Shown here piece after piece: positions 54,701 to 60,700 of a stretch of DNA of 64,000 nt. This DNA comes from Bacteroidetes bacterium UBA2364 (GTDB lineage: Bacteria > Bacteroidota > Rhodothermia > Rhodothermales > UBA2364), in assembly GCA_002344075.1 (NCBI GenBank), contig DDTM01000126.1, positions 62,001 through 126,000 on the forward strand. Direction: 5' to 3'. Position 1 is the stretch's first letter. Every line of letters begins with the position of its first letter. Made by a program: the position numbers and the translations under genes. Below the pieces are notes generated by a model. It did no database searches. It worked only from the letters and a program-made list of their open reading frames with translations, and was not told where the DNA came from.

Positions 54701-57700
54701 GAGTGTATTCGCCGTTTTCGCTACAGTCAGATCGGCGGCATTGCTCGCATTAATGGTGGCCGATGAGCTGTTATTCGCCGCATTGTTGTCAGTTTCGTTT
54801 CGTGTGACACTGATATTATTTGTCAAAGCCCCCGTTTGAACAACTGTAGTGGCTAATTGCAAGACGGCACTCTGTCCGGCGGGCAAGTTGCCAATCGTCC
54901 ATTGGTTGGTTCCGGTATTATAACTGCCTTGCGTGGCGGAACTCTGTACGAGGGTAAGCCCTGCTGGAAGCGACTCGGTGGCCACTACGCCCGTCGCATT
55001 ATTGGGGCCATAATTGGTTACGGTTATCGTCCAAGTTACGTTTTCACCCACACGCGGCGTGAGGTTATTCACGGTTTTGGCAATGCCTACATCTGCATTT
55101 AACGATGTAGTCACCGTGGAGGAAGAACTATTATTGGCCGATTGTGGGTCGGTGGTGGCAGCAGAAACTTGTGCAATATTCGTATGACTTCCGGCTGTGA
55201 GTACCCGCGCCGCTAAACTTAATGTCGCCGTCTGACCTGCGGAAAGGCTCGGAATTGCCCAGGTAGTTCCGGTAAGGGTTCCGGTTGTTACATTGCCCTG
55301 CACCAGTTGAAGTCCGGCAGGAAGTGTATCCACCACAGAAACCGTAGTGGCAGTATTGGGACCATGATTCGTCACCAAGACCGTAAAGTTGACCACATCA
55401 TCCACTTTTGCAATGGCGGTATCCACCGTTTTGGCAATCGAGAGGTCGGCAGCAGTGGCCGCATTGATGGTGGCTGTAGAGGTATTATTGGCAGTAATGG
55501 GGTCGTTGGCATAAATCAATAACGCAGTATTGGCAATTGCTCCAGCCTGATCTACCCGTGCAGCAATTTGGAGGGTCTCAGTTTGGCCTACTGGAATATC
55601 GCCAATCGTCCAAATTCCAGCAGCATAGGATCCACGTGTCGCGGATGACGTTTGAAGCGTAAGTCCCACAGGAATTGCATCCGTTAAGGTAACTGCCGTC
55701 GCATTGTTGGGGCCATTATTTGTCACCCGGACGGTATAAATAATGGTCTCGCCCGTATTAGGAGTCAGTTTATCTACGGTTTTATAAACGGCCAAATCGG
55801 CAGCATTCGAGGCATTTACCCGTGCAATCGAGGTATTGTTGTCGGCTTGCGGATCGGGATACGTTCCTGTTACGGTTGCAGTATTGGTTAGGGTGCCCGT
55901 CGTCCGCACTTGGGCCGCCACCTGTAGCACGGCCAATTGTCCAAGTGGTACATTTCCCACCGTCCAAACACCAGTTGTGGTGTTATACGTCCCTTGCGTG
56001 GCATTAGACTGAAGGATGGCAAAGTCAGTTGAAGGCAAAAGATCTGTAACCGTTACGCCTGCAGCATCATCGGGGCCATAGTTCCGAACCGTAACCGTGA
56101 AGTTCACCGTCTCGCCTTGTCGCGGTGTGAGGTTATCCACCGTTTTCATCACCGAAAGATCCGCAGATTCAGGGTCATCAATCGTGGTTCCACCAGAGTT
56201 ATTGCCATTATCCGAGTCGGTCTGAGTTGAACTTACCGAAGCGGTATTTAAAATTGTTCCACGCGTACGAACCTGCGTGACCAGATACATCACCACCGAT
56301 TGTCCTGCTGGCAGATTTCCTACTGTCCAAATGCCAGTTGTGCTGTTGTAGGTTCCTTTTGAAGGATTTGCTTGAATAAGGCGTAGAGAAGCCGGAATAG
56401 GTTCATTCACCGTAACATTCGTAGCAGGGCTTGGTCCATGGTTCATGACAGTAACGGTATAAACCACCACATCGCCCACACGCGGCACATAATTACTGGC
56501 CGTTTTAATCACTTGCATATCCACCGTTTCAAAACCATTGACCAGTGCCGTACTGCTGTTATTGGCAGATACCGGATCTGGTACACTGGACGAAGTGATC
56601 GCCGCCGTATTGGTGATGACACCTGTGGCATTGACTCGCGCCGTAATTAACATGACCACATGCTGACCAGACGTGATAGAACCGATATTCCAAAGACCCG
56701 TTGTATTGCTATAACTGCCTTGTGTAGCCGAGTATTGGATATAAGTCAGATTAGAAGGCAATAAATCCGTCACTACGACACTATTCGCGGTATTGGGGCC
56801 ATGATTGGTGACAGTGACGGTATAAGTGATCTTATCCGAAATGGAAGGGTTTAAATTATCCGGCACTTTCCGGATAGACAAGTCCGCCATTTGCGCCGAG
56901 TTTATAGTCACGGTTCCTGTATTGTTTGCCGTAATCGGATCGTTCGCATACACGACCGAAGCCGTATTCGTAATCGCTCCAGTTGTATTTACGGTTGCGG
57001 TTAACATCATGGTGGCTTGCTGGCCATTTGGAATATCACCTACCGTCCAGACACCCGTTCCGGCTGCATAACTTCCTTGCGAAACATTGGCCTGACTGAG
57101 TGTAAGCGTACCGGGTAAGAGATCATTCAAGACTACAGAAGTCGCGGTATTCGGGCCAAAATTCTTTACTGTAACCAAATATGTAACGGTTTCACCTACG
57201 TTTACCGAGACCTTATCTACAATCTTCGTTACGGCCAAGTCGGATTGATTGGCTGCATTAATGGTCACAGTGGCCACATCATTCGCAGATTGATTATCCG
57301 ATGGTGTGGTGGCTGTTCGCGTGGCGGTATTCGTCAGCGCACCCGTCGTCAGAACCCTTGCCGCAATCTGAAGGGTGGCCGTCTGACCAACAGCAAGCGC
57401 CCCAATATTCCATACGCCCGTTGCATTGGTATAAGTTCCGTTCGATGGACTGGCCTGAACAATGGTGAAATTAGCGGTGGGTAATAAGTCAGTTATGGTA
57501 ACAGCCGTCGCACTACTGGGGCCATTGTTGCGGGCAGTAACGGTAAAGGTAACCACCTCGTTTTGGCTCACCACCAACTTATCCACCGATTTCGTAACGG
57601 CAATATCCGAAGCCTGAGAAGCATTAATCGTTACTGAAGAACTGTTATTCGCAGATTGCGGGTCGTTGGCATGAGTAGTGGAAGCGGTATTGGTGATTGC

Positions 57701-60700
57701 TCCGGTTGTATTCACCGTGCCCGTCATCGTCATCATTGCACTTTGGCCAGAAGGCAACGTCCCTACCGTCCAAACATTGGCCGCATAACTACCTTGGCTC
57801 GGATTCGTCGAAACCAACGTTATCCCCGCTGGAACCACATCGTTCACCGTCACAGAAGTGGCTTCGTTCGGGCCATAATTGGTAATCGTCACCATAAACG
57901 TAACCGTCTCGCCCACTACCGCCGTTAATTTATCCGCCGTTTTCTTGATCGCCAAATCCGATACCGTCTGACCATTCAGCGTAACAGATGAGCTATTGTT
58001 CGCCGAAACTGGATCGGAAGGCGTCGCCGAAAGAACCGAAGCCGTGTTCGTGATTGCACCCGTACTAACAACCGTTGCCACCAATTGCAAGACCACCGAT
58101 TGACCCACCGGAAGCACACCTATCGTCCAATCCCCAATTCCAGAAACATAAGCGCCCTGGCTTGGATTCGCCTGAACCAAGGACAAACCACTCGGCAACA
58201 AGTCCCGAACCACCAACGCACTCGTCGCATTCGGGCCATTGTTCTTCACCACTATATTAAACGTTGCCAATTCGCCCGTGTTAAACCGAACACGATCCAC
58301 CGTTTTCGTTACTTGAACATCCGCACCTTCTGCACTATTCACCGAGGCCGACGACGTATTATTACCCGAAACAGGATCCGTTGTCGTCGTAGCAAGAGTC
58401 ACCGTATTCGTCTGAACACCCGTTGCCGTTACCCGCATCGCCAATTGCAAGACTGCACTCTGGCCAATTGGTAAACTCCCCACCGTCCACGTACTCGTGC
58501 CTGTATTATAGGTACCTTGTGTAGCCGAGGTCTGTACCAAAGTCAGACCCGCTGGAATGGACTCTGTTACCGTTATACCTGTTGCCGTTATCGGGCCATG
58601 ATTCTCCACAACCACCGTGAATGTCACAACCTCACCCACATTCGCCGTCAATTTATCCACCGTCTTTTTAACCGACACGTCCGCCGTCGTGGGAACGGTA
58701 GGCGGTGTCGCCAACATCGTACTCGTCGAGGTATTGTTCGCCGTTTGTGGGTCGGGATTAGAAGACGAAACCACTGCCGTATTTGTAATCGTCCCTGCCG
58801 TATTAGGGGTAACAGCAATGGTCAAAACCTCTGTTTGACCAACCGCCATCGTACCAATCGTCCAAACACCAGCAGCATACGTACCACGAGTCGCCGAGTT
58901 GGTCGCCATCGTCACTTGGACTGGCAGCACATCCGACACCTGAACGGCACTCGCCACTGCCGGGCCATTGTTGCGAACAGTAATCGTATAGGTCACCGCA
59001 TCTCCAACCAATGGGGTAAGCGTGGATGATGTCTTGGTGATATTTAGGTCTGCTCCATTCTGACCATTAATCGTTACTGAGGAACTGTTATTCGCAGAAA
59101 TGGGGTCTATCTCGGTTTGTGCCGTCACCGAAATGCTATTGGTGATCGTGCCAGAAGTGGTTAAGGTAGTGGCCAGTTGCAGGGTAGCAGTCCCACCTAT
59201 CGGCAGCGTACCCACATTCCATATGTTCGAAGAAAATGTACCCTGTGTGGCACTCGATTGGGCCAAGGTAAGGCCAGCTGGGAATACATCTGTTAATTGA
59301 AGACCCGTCGCTGTATCTGGGCCATTATTCCGAACTGTAATGGTAAAGTTCACCGTTTGCCCTACCGTTGGAACCAAATTGTCCGCTGTCTTAGAAACGG
59401 CAACATCCGCCATAGGCGTAGTTGTCACCGCCGTTCCGCTAATGGTGGCCGTAGAACTGTTGTTCGAAGAAACAGGATCGGTCTCCGGCGAATTGGAAAC
59501 CGTTGCCGTATTGGATAAGCTACCCGAAGAAGCAACCGTTGCCGCAATTTGTAACATTGCCGATTGCCCCGTTGGCAAGGCTCCCACAGTCCAAACACCC
59601 GTTCCGCTCACATATGTTCCTTGTGTGGCACTCGCTTGACGATACGTTAATCCCGCCGGAAGCAGGTCATTCACCACCACTGCACTCGCATCATTCGGGC
59701 CATAATTGCTCACTACGACCGTAAAGGTAACCGTATCCCCGATATTGGGAACCAGATTACTAACGGTTTTGGCAACCCGCAAATCAGCCGGGTTCGTCGC
59801 CAACAAGGTGGCAGAAGCAGTATTATTAGAAGTAATTGTTTCGGTTTGGGTAACAGCCGTAACACTTGCGGTATTGGTAATGGCTGCCGAGGTCGCGTTT
59901 ACACGGGCCGCTATTTGAAGGATCGCCGTTTGTCCGACCGCCAGATCTCCAATTGTCCAGATTCCGGTTCCAGAGGCATAAGTCCCCACCATCGGACTGG
60001 CTTGCAACAAGGTCAAAGCAGCGGGCAAAAGGTCTGTAACCGCTACCCCCGTTGCCGGATTGGGGCCTAAGTTCTGGGCCGAAATGGTGAACGTCACCAC
60101 TTCATTTAACAGCGGGGTCAGGTTATTTACCGTTTTTGTAACGGAAATATCTACTGGATTTGAGGGATTGATAGCAACTGAGGAGGTATTATTGGATGGT
60201 ATGGGGTCGGTTTGATCCATTCCTGTAACGGTTGCGGTATTGGTCAATGGCGAAGACGTGTTCACAATGGCCGTTAGGTGCAACTCCGCCTGCTTACAAC
60301 AAGTGGCACCTAAGGTGCCGACACTCCAAACACCTGTCGTACTGTTATATGTCCCTTGTGTGGCATTGGCCTGCACCAAGGTAAAGCCGGCCGGAAGCAA
60401 GTCCGTGATTTGCACATTGGTGGCCGTTTGTGGGCCACAATTCTGGGCGTAAATTGTGAACGTAATGGTCTCACCCACCCTCGGCGCAGCATTGCTCACG
60501 GTTTTAGATACCGATACATCCGCCAGATTATTCGCCAGTATGGTGACAGAAGAAGTATTGTTACCCGAAACCGGATCGGTCTCGGTTTGCGACAATACTG
60601 CCGCCGTATTGACCACCGCCGAGGTCGAGGTGGTATTAACGGTCAGTTGTAAAATCACCGATTGGCCAACAGGTAGGCTCCCAATGTTCCAATCACCCGT

